A DNA stretch of 64,000 nucleotides from Lentzea atacamensis (GCF_003269295.1 NZ_QLTT01000001.1:701635-765634); one strand, 5' to 3'. Counted from the stretch's first letter, positions 25,901 to 34,636 are shown. A program made the numbers and translations. The notes: generated by a model not told the origin, from the letters alone.

Positions 25901-27046
25901 TCACCACGTTTCGACGGTGTGCGAACCGATGTGCTCGAAATTCCAGTCGTCACCGATTCCGGGCAGCACCGGCAGCGGCACCTCCCCGTTCTCGTCGAGC
26001 GGATCGGCAATCGAGTTCCGGTGCGGAGGTACCCGGTCGAAGTCGACGTGCGGGTGCAGCAGACCGCGTTCGTACCACCGGCCGGCGTCCGTCGCCCCGA
26101 GCACGACGAGGCTCGCCGTCCCGTTGCCGTGGATCTCGCATTCCAGGTTGAACGACTCCGCGAGATGCACGGTTTTCAGCACCGGCGTGATGCCGCCGGC
26201 TCCGGCCGGGCCCGCACGCAGGATGTCGCACGCCCCGGCGGTGACCCACTCGGCGCGCGTCAGGTGCTTGCCCCACGCCACCTCCGGGCCGATCACCGGG
26301 ATCGCCAGCTGGTCGGCGAGCCACCGGTAGGAGCTGATGGACGCCTCCTCCATCGGTTCCTCGAACCAGTAGTAGCCCAGCTCCTCCAGCGCCCTGCCGA
26401 GCCGCAGCGCGTCGAGCCTCGAGTACCAGTGGCTCGCGTCGAGCATCAGCTCGACGTCCGGCCCGACCGCCTCGCGGACGGCCCGGCACGCCTCGATGTC
26501 GCGCGAGACGCTCGGCGCGCCCGGCACCGGAGGCATCCAGGTGTGCAGCTTGATCGCCCGGTACCCGATCGACACCAGGTGCTTGGCGAAGTCCGCGTAG
26601 TCGCCCGGTGTCGCCAGCCCGTCCGTGTCGCCGCACATCGTGCTGCCGTACGCGGGAATCCGGTCGCGAGCACCACCGGCGAGCTTCCACGCGGGCAGCC
26701 CGGCCTTGCGCGCGACCAGATCCCACAGTGCCGTGTCGACGAACCCGAGCGCGCGGTCGGTGAACCCGCCGCCCGATCCCCGTTGCCGCCGTGCCATCAG
26801 CCGCCACAGGCGTTCGCGGTCCCACGGGTCCTGCCCGCGCAGCACCGGCCACACGTGCTTGTCCAGCACGGCGGGACGGAGGTGGTCGGGCTGGATCTGG
26901 CAGTACCCGGTGACGCCGTCGGAATCGGTGATCTCCAGCAGTGCCTCGGTCACCTCGTGCTCGGGCGCGGGGTGCCGGTGTCCCTCGGGGTCCACGGCCG
27001 TGCACGCCGTCGTGGTGAACGTGCGCACCGCAACGCGTTCGATCAC
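25901..27046 (-). CDS. Enolase-superfamily acid-sugar enzyme (dehydratase or cycloisomerase)
   Basis: 381-residue member of the mandelate racemase/muconate lactonising group. Metal ligands fit Asp in LMLDASHWYS, Glu in YWFEEPMEE and Glu in VIGPEVAWG; candidate catalytic residues are Lys in AIKLHTWMPP and His in CEIHGNG. Such enzymes dehydrate sugar acids or open galactarolactone. It is the last gene of the pectin operon, so a galacturonate-derived acid (galactarate or its lactone) is a reasonable guess, not a reading. The GTG start overlaps the stop of the binding-protein gene (GTGA). It is intracellular. It ends four bases from a bidirectional terminator. Confidence 0.82.
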   Translation of the reverse strand: MIERVAVRTFTTTACTAVDPEGHRHPAPEHEVTEALLEITDSDGVTGYCQIQPDHLRPAVLDKHVWPVLRGQDPWDRERLWRLMARRQRGSGGGFTDRALGFVDTALWDLVARKAGLPAWKLAGGARDRIPAYGSTMCGDTDGLATPGDYADFAKHLVSIGYRAIKLHTWMPPVPGAPSVSRDIEACRAVREAVGPDVELMLDASHWYSRLDALRLGRALEELGYYWFEEPMEEASISSYRWLADQLAIPVIGPEVAWGKHLTRAEWVTAGACDILRAGPAGAGGITPVLKTVHLAESFNLECEIHGNGTASLVVLGATDAGRWYERGLLHPHVDFDRVPPHRNSIADPLDENGEVPLPVLPGIGDDWNFEHIGSHTVETW

Positions 27047-28311
27047 TTCCGCTTCTCCCACTCCTGCTGGGCGGTCGTGAGCTTGGCCGCGAGCTGGTCG
27101 AGGAACTCCTGCGCGGACATCTGGCCGAGCAGCACCTTCTGGTAGAGCGGCTCGGTGTCGGTCTTGGTGATCGACGAGTACTCGGGCAGGTAGACCGGCG
27201 CGGGCACGATCACGGTCGCCGGGTCCTCCAGCACGCCCAGCGCCATCTTCACGGCCGGGTTCTTCTGGATCCACTCGGCACCGCGCACGTCGGTGTTGGC
27301 CGGGATCTGGCCGACCTTCTCGTTCCAGTACCCGTTGCTCTCCGCCGAGGTCAGGAACTCGACGAACTTCCACGCCGCGTCACGGTTCTTGCTGCCCTTG
27401 AACACCGCGAAGCCGTCGGTCGGGTTCGGCACGACGGTCCGCTTGCCCGACGGGCCCTTCGGCAACGGCATGGCGCTGACGCGTTCCGGGCCGAGCGCCT
27501 TCATCACGTCCGCGGTCGAGCCGAGGTTGTGGTGCATCATCGCCACCGTGCCGCCGGTGAACTGCGCGACCATCTGCGTGTAGCTGTTGTTGACGTCCGC
27601 TTCCGGTGTGGCCTTCTTGTACAGCTCGGCGACCTTGCGCACGAGCTCGGCGTTGCGCGGGTCGGACACCGTGCTCTTGCCACCGTCGTAGAACTTCTCG
27701 ATGCCCGAGTACGAGTAGGCCTCGGACAGCAGCTGGAAGACCGACCCCGCGCCGCCGCGGATCGTGAAGCCGTACTGGTTCTCCGCCGGCTTCGTCAGCT
27801 GCGTCGCCGCCTTGACCAGGTCGTCCCACGTGGACGGTTCGGAGATCCTGGCCTCCGCGAACCGGTCCGACCGGTACCAGATGACGTCGAGGTTGCCCGA
27901 CGCCGGCACCGCGTAGAGCTTGCCGTCAGGCGCGGTCTGCCGCACGGTCTCCAGCAGGCCGGACAGCAGCTTTCCCTTGAGCGGGCCGCCTTCCACCCGG
28001 TCGTCGGCCGGTTCGAGCGCGTCCTGGCCCACCAGGTGGGCGAGGTACGAGGTCGTGACGCCACCGACGTCCGGTGTCGACCCGCCCGCGATGGCCGTGT
28101 CGTACTTCTGCTGCACCGATGAGCTCGGGATGCCGACGTACTCGACCTTGATGTCCGGGTTCGCCGCCTCGAACCGTTTGATCAGCTCCTGGTAGATGGG
28201 CGTGCGGCCGGGGCCACCGTTGTTGTCCCAGAACGTGATCGTCGTGGGTCCGTCCTGCCCGGCGGAGCAGGCGCTCAGCACGAGCGCCAGTGCGACCAGC
28301 AGTGTCCTCAT
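27043..28311 (-). CDS. Sugar-binding lipoprotein of a CUT1 ABC importer (pectin operon)
   Basis: 422-residue type 2 solute-binding protein of the maltose/oligosaccharide family. Signal with lipobox LVLSAC (Cys 17). Visible family parts are TITFWDNNGGPGRTPIYQEL, PDIKVEYVGIP and the closing-lobe DGFAVFKGSKNRDAAWKFVE. The unusual place is fourth in the operon, after both permeases. Given the lyase/esterase gene that starts the operon, oligogalacturonides are the likely ligand. ATG 28311; the stop overlaps the enolase-type gene. Confidence 0.9.
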   Translation of the reverse strand: MRTLLVALALVLSACSAGQDGPTTITFWDNNGGPGRTPIYQELIKRFEAANPDIKVEYVGIPSSSVQQKYDTAIAGGSTPDVGGVTTSYLAHLVGQDALEPADDRVEGGPLKGKLLSGLLETVRQTAPDGKLYAVPASGNLDVIWYRSDRFAEARISEPSTWDDLVKAATQLTKPAENQYGFTIRGGAGSVFQLLSEAYSYSGIEKFYDGGKSTVSDPRNAELVRKVAELYKKATPEADVNNSYTQMVAQFTGGTVAMMHHNLGSTADVMKALGPERVSAMPLPKGPSGKRTVVPNPTDGFAVFKGSKNRDAAWKFVEFLTSAESNGYWNEKVGQIPANTDVRGAEWIQKNPAVKMALGVLEDPATVIVPAPVYLPEYSSITKTDTEPLYQKVLLGQMSAQEFLDQLAAKLTTAQQEWEKRK

Positions 28312-28321
28312 GCTTGTCTCC

Positions 28322-29203
28322 CTATCCCTTGACCGCGCCCGCACTCAGTCCCTGCACCAGGAACCGCTGCACGACGGCGAAAACCAGCACGACCGGCACC
28401 GCGGCGACCACTCCGCCCGCCGCGAGCGCCCCGAAGTCGGTGTTGAACTCCCCCAGCGCGTAGCTCAGGCCGACCGGGAGCGTGAACTTGTCCTGCTTGC
28501 TCGCGAACATCAGCGCGAACAGGAAGTTGTTCCAGGCGCCGATGAACGCGAACGACCCGACGGCCACCAGCGCCGGGCGGAGCTGGGGCAGCGTCACCGC
28601 GAAGAACGCCCGCAGCCGCGAGCAGCCGTCGACCATCGCGGCCTCTTCGAGCTCGACGGGCACGTTGCGCACGAACCCGCTCATCAGGATCAGCGCCAGC
28701 GGCAGCTGGAACGCCGTGTCCGCGATGATCAGCCCGGTGAGGCTGTTCAGCAGCCCGGCGCTCTTGAAGATCACGAACAGCGGGATCAGCATCATCGCGC
28801 CGGGGATGAACTGCGTGCACAGCAACGCCAGCAGGAACACCCGCTGGCCGCGGAACTTGAACCGCGCCAGCGCGTAGCCGCCCATCAGCGCGAACACGGT
28901 GACCGTGACCAGCGTGCCGAGCGCGATGATCAGGCTGTTCTGGAAGAACAACCCGAAGCCGATGCCGTTCCACACGGTGTCGAAGTGCTCGAACGTGATC
29001 GGCCACGGCACCAGCGCGGTCTCCCCCGCGGGCCTCAGCGCGAAGACGAGCATCCAGTAGAACGGGATCAGCGTGAACAGCAGGTAGAGCACCAACGGCA
29101 GGTGCAGGCGGAAGAACCGGCTGGGGTCGCGGTGCTTCTTGCGCCGCGGTGGTGCCGGTGGCGGCGGCACGATCGTTTCCGGGCGGGTGAGGGTTTGCGT
29201 CAT
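28322..29203 (-). CDS. CUT1 ABC importer permease, MalG type
   Basis: 293-residue inner-membrane permease with six predicted helices. A proline-rich cytoplasmic N-terminus is followed by a membrane segment (FYWMLVFAL) and, near residue 200, the EAA loop VELEEAAMVDGCSRLRAFFA that contacts the ATPase. Its ATG overlaps the stop of the MalF-type gene. No ATPase gene is in the operon; a shared MsiK-like ATPase encoded elsewhere is the usual actinomycete solution. Confidence 0.9.
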   Translation of the reverse strand: MTQTLTRPETIVPPPPAPPRRKKHRDPSRFFRLHLPLVLYLLFTLIPFYWMLVFALRPAGETALVPWPITFEHFDTVWNGIGFGLFFQNSLIIALGTLVTVTVFALMGGYALARFKFRGQRVFLLALLCTQFIPGAMMLIPLFVIFKSAGLLNSLTGLIIADTAFQLPLALILMSGFVRNVPVELEEAAMVDGCSRLRAFFAVTLPQLRPALVAVGSFAFIGAWNNFLFALMFASKQDKFTLPVGLSYALGEFNTDFGALAAGGVVAAVPVVLVFAVVQRFLVQGLSAGAVKG

Positions 29204-30075
29204 GCCCGGCTCCCGAACTTGGACAGCCTCAGGTAGAGGATCGAGAAGAACAGCAGGATCACGAAGCCGGCCATCGTCAGCGCGGAGCCGTAGCCGAAGT
29301 CGTGCGAGTCCACGGCTTTGCGCGCCACGTACAACGGCAGCGTCGTGGTCTGGTTCGCCGGACCACCGCCGGTGAGCGTGTAGATCAGGTCGACGTTGTT
29401 GAACTCCCACACCGCGCGCAGCAGCGTCGACAGCACGATCGCGTCGCGCAGGTGCGGCAGGGTGACGCTGATGAACCGGCGCCAGCGTCCTGCGCCGTCG
29501 ACCGACGCGGCCTCGTACAGGTCGTTGGGGATGGTCTGCAGGTCGGCGAGCAGCAGGATCGCGAAGAACGGCACGCCCCGCCACAGTTCGGTGACGACGG
29601 TGGCGGGGAAGACCGTCGCCGGGTCACCGAGCACCGACGTGCCGGGATCGCCGATGCCCCACTGCGCGAGCTGCTGGAAGACGCCGGTGGACGGGTTGTA
29701 GAGCAGGATCCAGATGCCGGTGGTCAGCACACCGGAGACCGCCCACGGCGAGAACACCAGCGACCGTGCCACCGCGCGGCCGATGAACGTCTCGTTGACG
29801 ATCAGCGCGAGGATCAGGCCCAGCACCAGCTGCAGGCCGACCTCGACGAAGACCCATTTGGCGCTGAACACGAGGCTCTGCCAGAACAACGGGTCGTCGA
29901 ACAGCATCCGGCGGAAGTTCTCGAACCCGATGAAGCCGTTCTTCCAGGGCTGGGTGACCGTGTGCTGGCGGAGGCTGAACCAGCCGACCGACGCGATCGG
30001 GTACACCAGGAACACCGCCATGAGCAGCAGTGTCGGAGCGATGAGCGCGTACGGCGCCCAGGTGCGAGTCCTCAC
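29200..30075 (-). CDS. CUT1 ABC importer permease, MalF type
   Basis: 291-residue permease with six helices; the EAA loop is NDLYEAASVDGAGRWRRFIS near residue 205. I start it at the GTG 30075, which overlaps the TGA of the lyase/esterase gene in the same way as other junctions of this operon; an in-frame GTG at 30087 would add four residues. Partner of the MalG-type permease downstream. The coupling of an importer to a secreted enzyme gene by a 4-base overlap is notable. Confidence 0.9.
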   Translation of the reverse strand: MRTRTWAPYALIAPTLLLMAVFLVYPIASVGWFSLRQHTVTQPWKNGFIGFENFRRMLFDDPLFWQSLVFSAKWVFVEVGLQLVLGLILALIVNETFIGRAVARSLVFSPWAVSGVLTTGIWILLYNPSTGVFQQLAQWGIGDPGTSVLGDPATVFPATVVTELWRGVPFFAILLLADLQTIPNDLYEAASVDGAGRWRRFISVTLPHLRDAIVLSTLLRAVWEFNNVDLIYTLTGGGPANQTTTLPLYVARKAVDSHDFGYGSALTMAGFVILLFFSILYLRLSKFGSRA

Positions 30076-32255
30076 GCGGGGTTCCACCCGCCCAGGTAGG
30101 CGCTCTTGGTGTACCGCTTCGCCTGGTCGTCGGTCAGCTGCGGCCGGTCGGCGCCCTGGCCGGCACCCGGTCCGGTGTTGCGGTACTCCGCGAACCTCGC
30201 CTCACGCCACGGGAACCCGGACATGTCCGTCCACGGCGCTGGCTTGATCGCGGCGGGCAGCACGGTGTCGCGGATCACGACCTGCGCGATCGCCTCCGGG
30301 TCACCGCCGGGGTGCCACGGCCTGCCGAGGAAGTACGTGCCCGCGGGTGCGTCGCTGCGGATCTTCGAGTTCACGATCAGGAAGCCGTACGGGTTGGCGC
30401 GCTGGGTGCTGGCGGCGGTGACGTAGCCGTTCGGGTCGCTGCCGCGGGTGAGGGCGGTGATCGTGGCCCGGTCGAAGACGGCGGTGGCGCGGCCGAAGAT
30501 GAAGTCGACGTCACCGGTGATCGCGCAGTCCCGGTAGTACTGGCGGGAACGCGTGGTCACGTTCGGGCTGTCGGCGTACAGGGTGTCCTGGTGGCCCTCG
30601 AAGTGGACCCGGTCGAAGAACATCCGGTCGCCGGTGGCCTTCACCGCGACGGCCTGCGTGTTCGTGATCTCCGGGTGTTTCTTGCGGTCGAACGAGTTGC
30701 GGAACGTGAGGTCGCGCGCCTTGAAGTCGTCCGCGGCGATGGTCGCGGTGGCGCTGCCGGACGTGCCGTAGGTGGTGCCGTCGGGCTTCTTCGTGCCGTT
30801 GGCGTTGTCGTAGTCGATCACTACATCCTGGGCGCGTCCGGTGGCGCCGCGCAGGGTCAGGCCGCGCTTGCTCGCCGGGATCTTGACGACCTCGCGGTAC
30901 ACACCCTTCGGCAGGGTGATCACGGCGCCGGCCGGGGCGGCGTCGATCGCGGACTGCACGGTCGGGAAGCCGTGGCCCACCACGAGGTGGTGGCCCGCGG
31001 GTTGGGCGCCCGCCTTCAGGTGCCTGATCCGGTGCGCGGGTTCGAGGCCGCGGTTCAGCGTGGGGGTCCACCCTGCGTCCGTGCCGAGCGCCTTGTCGGG
31101 GAACGCGGCGTTGTGCGCGCCTACCAGGCTGGTGAGCCGGCCGTCGACCAGGTTGCCGGTGTCGGTGATCGCCGTGCCGCCCCAGTTGTAGACGACCTTC
31201 TCCGGTGCGATGCCGCGGATGAAGTTGTTCTGGGCGTAGATCTGCGACTGCACGCCGACGCCCCAGCTGTAGACCTGCGCGCCTTCGTAGAGGTTGTTGT
31301 AGACGTGCACCTGGCCGAACCGGACTCGCGGCGCGCGTTCCTGGGTGTTGCGGAAGACGTTGTGGTGCACCGAGACCCGCAGCTTGCCGGGGTCGGTCGT
31401 CGAGGTGTTGGACCCGCCGATCAGCATGGTCTTGCCGTGGTCTGCGAAGACGTTGCGCGACACGGTGACCAGGTCGGAGGCCGCGGTGATGTCGAGCTGG
31501 CCGTCGTGCACCTGGTAGGGCCGGTTGAAGTAGAGGGGCTGGGTGCTGTCGACGTTCGGCTCGTCGGTGAACGTGTTGTGGTCGACCCACACGTTCTCGG
31601 ACTTCTGCAACGACACCGAGTCCCAGAGCGAGTTCCAGTTGCCGGGAGGGGCGCCGGGGCTGTTGTCGGTCGGGTCCCAGGCGGGGAAGCAGTCGCGGGT
31701 GTCGCGGAAGGTCAGGTTGCGCACGATCACGTTGCGCGCGCCGTGGATGCGCAGGCTGCCGCCGGTGATCCCGGCACCGGGAGTGGCTCCGATGATCGTC
31801 GTGTCGGAACCGACCTCGAACCCGATCACCGCCAGCTGGTTGCGCGCGGAAGCCGCCCGTGCGTCTTCGAGAGGTCCTTGTGGCTTGCGGTCACGCCCCC
31901 ACACGGCCGGGTCGTAGGCGGCGAGGTACGCGGGCAGCGTGTAGCCGCCGGTCGCGTAGTCCGTGCACGCCAGCGGTTTCCCGTCGGGGCCGGTGTTCGC
32001 GTCGATCACGCCCTTGACGCGGATGATCCGCGGGGCGGGCGCGGCCAGTGCGGCGACGAGCTCGGCGCGGGTGCGCACGGTGTGCACGTGATCGGCGGGC
32101 GCGGCCGCGCCACCGGTCGTACCCGGCCCGCTCGACGCCCAGCCGTCCCCCGCGGGCAGCACCTGTCTGGCCGGGTCGTGGCCGGCGTGCGCGGGTGCGC
32201 CGGCCAGCCCCGCGCAGGCACACGCCAGCACAAGCGCACGTACGAACAATCGCAT
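30072..32255 (-). CDS. Bifunctional secreted pectate lyase (PL1) - pectinesterase (CE8)
   Basis: 727-residue secreted protein that combines two pectin-backbone activities. Signal peptide about 1-25. PL1 domain about 35-380: NVIVRNLTFRDTRDCFPAWD, NVWVDHNTFTDE, SVHHNVFRNTQERAPRVRFG with the catalytic Arg. CE8 pectin methylesterase about 395-715: TVQSAIDAAPAG, NTQAVAVKATGDRMFFDRVH, GHQDTLYA, YYRDCAITGDVDFIFGRATA (catalytic Asp residues) and FLGRPWHPGG. All key residues of both are present. Demethylation by CE8 makes the substrate for PL1, so fusion is logical. ATG 32255 has GAAGGG upstream. It is the first gene of the lyase-permease-permease-binding protein-enolase operon, under a near-consensus promoter. 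Confidence 0.93.
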   Translation of the reverse strand: MRLFVRALVLACACAGLAGAPAHAGHDPARQVLPAGDGWASSGPGTTGGAAAPADHVHTVRTRAELVAALAAPAPRIIRVKGVIDANTGPDGKPLACTDYATGGYTLPAYLAAYDPAVWGRDRKPQGPLEDARAASARNQLAVIGFEVGSDTTIIGATPGAGITGGSLRIHGARNVIVRNLTFRDTRDCFPAWDPTDNSPGAPPGNWNSLWDSVSLQKSENVWVDHNTFTDEPNVDSTQPLYFNRPYQVHDGQLDITAASDLVTVSRNVFADHGKTMLIGGSNTSTTDPGKLRVSVHHNVFRNTQERAPRVRFGQVHVYNNLYEGAQVYSWGVGVQSQIYAQNNFIRGIAPEKVVYNWGGTAITDTGNLVDGRLTSLVGAHNAAFPDKALGTDAGWTPTLNRGLEPAHRIRHLKAGAQPAGHHLVVGHGFPTVQSAIDAAPAGAVITLPKGVYREVVKIPASKRGLTLRGATGRAQDVVIDYDNANGTKKPDGTTYGTSGSATATIAADDFKARDLTFRNSFDRKKHPEITNTQAVAVKATGDRMFFDRVHFEGHQDTLYADSPNVTTRSRQYYRDCAITGDVDFIFGRATAVFDRATITALTRGSDPNGYVTAASTQRANPYGFLIVNSKIRSDAPAGTYFLGRPWHPGGDPEAIAQVVIRDTVLPAAIKPAPWTDMSGFPWREARFAEYRNTGPGAGQGADRPQLTDDQAKRYTKSAYLGGWNPA

Positions 32256-32279
32256 GGCGCAATACCCTTCGAATGGTTT

Positions 32280-32410
32280 GTTCATATCCATGAACGCCGT
32301 CCACGAGCGTGAACCGGATATTACGAACGTGCGCGCCAGGCGTCAATGAAATGAATGCGTTCGACAATTCGACCCTGGATTCGACAAAGATTCGAGTCGA
32401 ACGCCTCGAA
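32280..32410 (-). promoter_or_regulatory. Promoter and TTCGA element of the pectin operon
   Basis: Part of the gene-free stretch 32256-32634. Minus-strand promoter: -35 TTGACG (32346-32341), 17 bp, -10 TAATAT (32323-32318), almost consensus. In the leader, GTTCAT-ATCC-ATGAAC (32280-32295) is an inverted repeat. Upstream, TTCGA-G-TCGAA (32391-32401), flanked by TTCGAC (32380-32385) and CTCGAA (32405-32410), lies about 85 bases before the predicted start site. Further TTCGAC copies occur at 32360 and 32369. Confidence 0.65.
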
Positions 32411-32503
32411 ATGGCCCTGCAGCCCGTTTTTGCACGTGCCAGGTGACGTGCTCATCACGATCTGTCAAGTCGTCGAACACGCATGCAACACCGTCACCAG
32501 GCT

Positions 32504-32584
32504 GTTCGACGAGATTCGACGGCCAGATCGTCGAACGGAACCCATCAGTCTCGTATTGACCGTACCTGCCAACTGGTCTAACTT
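32504..32584 (+). promoter_or_regulatory. Promoter and TTCGA inverted repeat of the second CBM2 lipoprotein gene
   Basis: Nine-base arms GTTCGACGA (32504-32512) and TCGTCGAAC (32528-32536) flank ATTCGAC. A strong promoter follows: TTGACC (32556-32561), 17 bp, TAACTT (32579-32584). The repeat is centred about 70 bases upstream of the predicted start site. Between 32415 and 32503 I see nothing more. Confidence 0.6.
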
Positions 32585-32634
32585 TTCGGGCCATTGCCCA
32601 GTCCCACTCGTACTACCGCAGTACCGGGGGAAAA

Positions 32635-33531
32635 ATGAGTTCCAGATCCGCCATCTCGGCGGTGGCGGCGATATTCCTCGCCACGGGGTGCACCGGTTCG
32701 CCCGCTCCGGTCACGTCCGCGCCTCCGACCACCCACCGCCTCATCGCGCCGCCGACCATCGCGAACACCCTGACCGTCCACGGGGTGGAGGACGGCCGCA
32801 CCGTCCTGCTGTCGGACGGCACGCGGATCCGCGTGGCCGGGCTCGCCGCGCCGGAGGAGTGCTGGGCGGGCGCCGCCACCGCGTTCGCCAAGGCGTTCCT
32901 GCTCGACAAGCCGGTCAAGGTCGATCCCGGCGATCCGGCCATCGTCGACGAGGCGCCGCTGTGGCTCGACGACGGCACCGAGTACGCGCTGCTCGCCGTC
33001 AGCCAGGGGGTGCTGCGCGGCGACTCACCGCACGACCCCGCGTTCCGCGACGCGGAGGCCGCCGCGACCAAAGCCGGGCTCGGGCTCTGGGGTGCGCCCT
33101 GCCGCGGCCAGGCCAAGGGACCCACCAGCACCACACCGCCGCCGCCACCACCCACTGCCGCCCCGGCACCGAAACCGGCACCGACGACCACCACAACTCC
33201 CGCACCCGTGTTCGGCTGTGCCGTGAACTACCGCGTCACCTACCGCTGGAACGGCGGGTACAACGCCGACGTGACGATCACCAACACGGGGAACACGCCG
33301 ATCTCCGGCTGGACGCTGCGCTGGACGTTCACCCGCGGCCAGATCATGACGGACATCTGGAACGCCACCGGCCAGCAGTCCGGCTCGAACGTGACCGCCA
33401 CGAACGTCTCCTACTCCGCCAACATCCCGGTGGGTGGTACACAGGTGGTCGGGTACACCGGGAACCACCGGGCCGAAAACCCGGACCCGATCGGCTTCTC
33501 GCTGAACAACCACCCGTGCCAGATCCGGTAA
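32635..33531 (+). CDS. Lipoprotein with degenerate SNase-fold domain and CBM2 (paralogue)
   Basis: 298-residue protein with the same layout and length as the one at 20810: lipobox-like LATGC (Cys about 19), SNase-fold domain about 45-160 (GVEDGRTVLLSDGTRIRVAG to GLGLWGAPC), Pro/Thr linker, CBM2 (GCAVNYRVTYRWNGGYNADV to NNHPC, with the Trp residues expected for cellulose binding). The active-site segment is GLAAPEE: the metal Asp is Ala, the Glu is kept, and the second Arg is not seen, so the domain is probably inactive. ATG 32635 follows a GGGGG ribosome site. It is expressed from its own strong promoter with a TTCGA element. Cell-surface attachment to plant wall is a plausible role; no homologue of known function is recognised. 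Confidence 0.82.
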   Translation: MSSRSAISAVAAIFLATGCTGSPAPVTSAPPTTHRLIAPPTIANTLTVHGVEDGRTVLLSDGTRIRVAGLAAPEECWAGAATAFAKAFLLDKPVKVDPGDPAIVDEAPLWLDDGTEYALLAVSQGVLRGDSPHDPAFRDAEAAATKAGLGLWGAPCRGQAKGPTSTTPPPPPPTAAPAPKPAPTTTTTPAPVFGCAVNYRVTYRWNGGYNADVTITNTGNTPISGWTLRWTFTRGQIMTDIWNATGQQSGSNVTATNVSYSANIPVGGTQVVGYTGNHRAENPDPIGFSLNNHPCQIR

Positions 33532-33551
33532 TGTCCTTTTAAGACGGACAT
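33531..33551. repeat. ATGTCC/GGACAT inverted repeat before the TerC gene
   Basis: ATGTCC (33531-33536) and GGACAT (33546-33551) around an A/T-rich centre. It overlaps the stop region of the CBM2 gene and lies 21 bases before the TerC start. It could be an operator or a weak terminator. Confidence 0.35.
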
Positions 33552-33571
33552 GTTTCTCGGAGGGGTGCTCT

Positions 33572-34576
33572 GTGCTGGAGATCAGCGGACTGACGTGGGC
33601 GGTCACGATCGGGTTGATCGTGCTGCTGCTGGCGGTCGACCTCGTGCTCGCGGCGTGGCGGCCCCACCGGATCGGCTTCCGCGAAGCCAGTCTGTGGTCG
33701 GTGTTCTACATCCTCGTCGCCATCGGGTTCGGCGTGTGGTTCGCGAGCGCGCACGGCGGCGGGTTCGGTGCGGAGTACTTCGCCGGCTACATCGTCGAGA
33801 AGAGCCTGTCGGTCGACAACCTCTTCGTCTTCGTGATCATCATGACGACGTTCCTGGTGCCGGAGGAGCACCAGCACAAGGTGCTGACGTTCGGCATCGT
33901 GCTGGCGCTGATCATGCGCGCGATCTTCATCGCGGTCGGCGCGACGCTGCTCGCGTTGTTCTCGTTCATGTTCCTGCTGTTCGGCCTGCTGCTGATCTAC
34001 ACGGCCGTGCAGCTGTTCCGGCACCGCAACGAGGACCCCGACGTCGAGAACAACGTCGTGGTGAAGACCGCGCGCAAGCTCCTGCCCGTCACCGACGACT
34101 ACGTCGGCGGCAAGATCTTCACGCGCATCGACGGCAAGCGCACGGCCACTCCCCTGTTCGTCGTGCTGGTCGCGATCGGCGGCGTCGACCTGCTGTTCGC
34201 GCTCGACTCGATCCCCGCGGTGTTCGGCGTGACCGAGCAGCCCTACATCGTGTTCACCGCCAACGCGTTCGCGCTGCTCGGCCTGCGCGCGTTGTTCTTC
34301 CTCGTCAAGGGTCTGCTCGACCGGCTGGTGTACCTGTCGGCCGGGCTCGCGATCATCCTCGCGTTCATCGGCGTGAAGCTGATCCTGCACTGGGGCCACG
34401 TCGACATCTCCCCGAGCATCCCCGAGGTGCCGACGCCGCTCAGCCTCGGCGTGATCATCGCGATCCTGGTGATCGTGACGGTCGCGAGCCTGATCAAGAC
34501 CCGCAACGACCCGACCGCCAAGGCGCACCCCGGTTCGCTGCGAGGGCACCGGGACGAGCACCCCGGATCGCACTGA
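33572..34576 (+). CDS. TerC/Alx-family integral membrane protein
   Basis: 334-residue membrane protein with about nine helices. The acidic intramembrane motifs SLSVDNLFVFVIIM and DLLFALDSIPAVFGV are the TerC hallmarks. Members export Mn2+ or serve protein-secretion metallation, and confer tellurite tolerance in some operons; no other ter gene is near, so metal export is the better guess. GTG 33572 has GGAGGGG eight bases upstream. The intergenic space is too short for a yybP-ykoY manganese riboswitch and none is seen. Confidence 0.9.
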   Translation: MLEISGLTWAVTIGLIVLLLAVDLVLAAWRPHRIGFREASLWSVFYILVAIGFGVWFASAHGGGFGAEYFAGYIVEKSLSVDNLFVFVIIMTTFLVPEEHQHKVLTFGIVLALIMRAIFIAVGATLLALFSFMFLLFGLLLIYTAVQLFRHRNEDPDVENNVVVKTARKLLPVTDDYVGGKIFTRIDGKRTATPLFVVLVAIGGVDLLFALDSIPAVFGVTEQPYIVFTANAFALLGLRALFFLVKGLLDRLVYLSAGLAIILAFIGVKLILHWGHVDISPSIPEVPTPLSLGVIIAILVIVTVASLIKTRNDPTAKAHPGSLRGHRDEHPGSH

Positions 34577-34636
34577 TCCGCGTCGGCGGCTGTGGGATCC
34601 TGCCCGCACGCGAACCGCCGATCTCGGAGGTGCACC

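Noticed and set aside
33480..33571. Manganese (yybP-ykoY) riboswitch before TerC
   Set aside because: The leader is only about 40 bases and lacks the conserved loops; only a short inverted repeat is seen.
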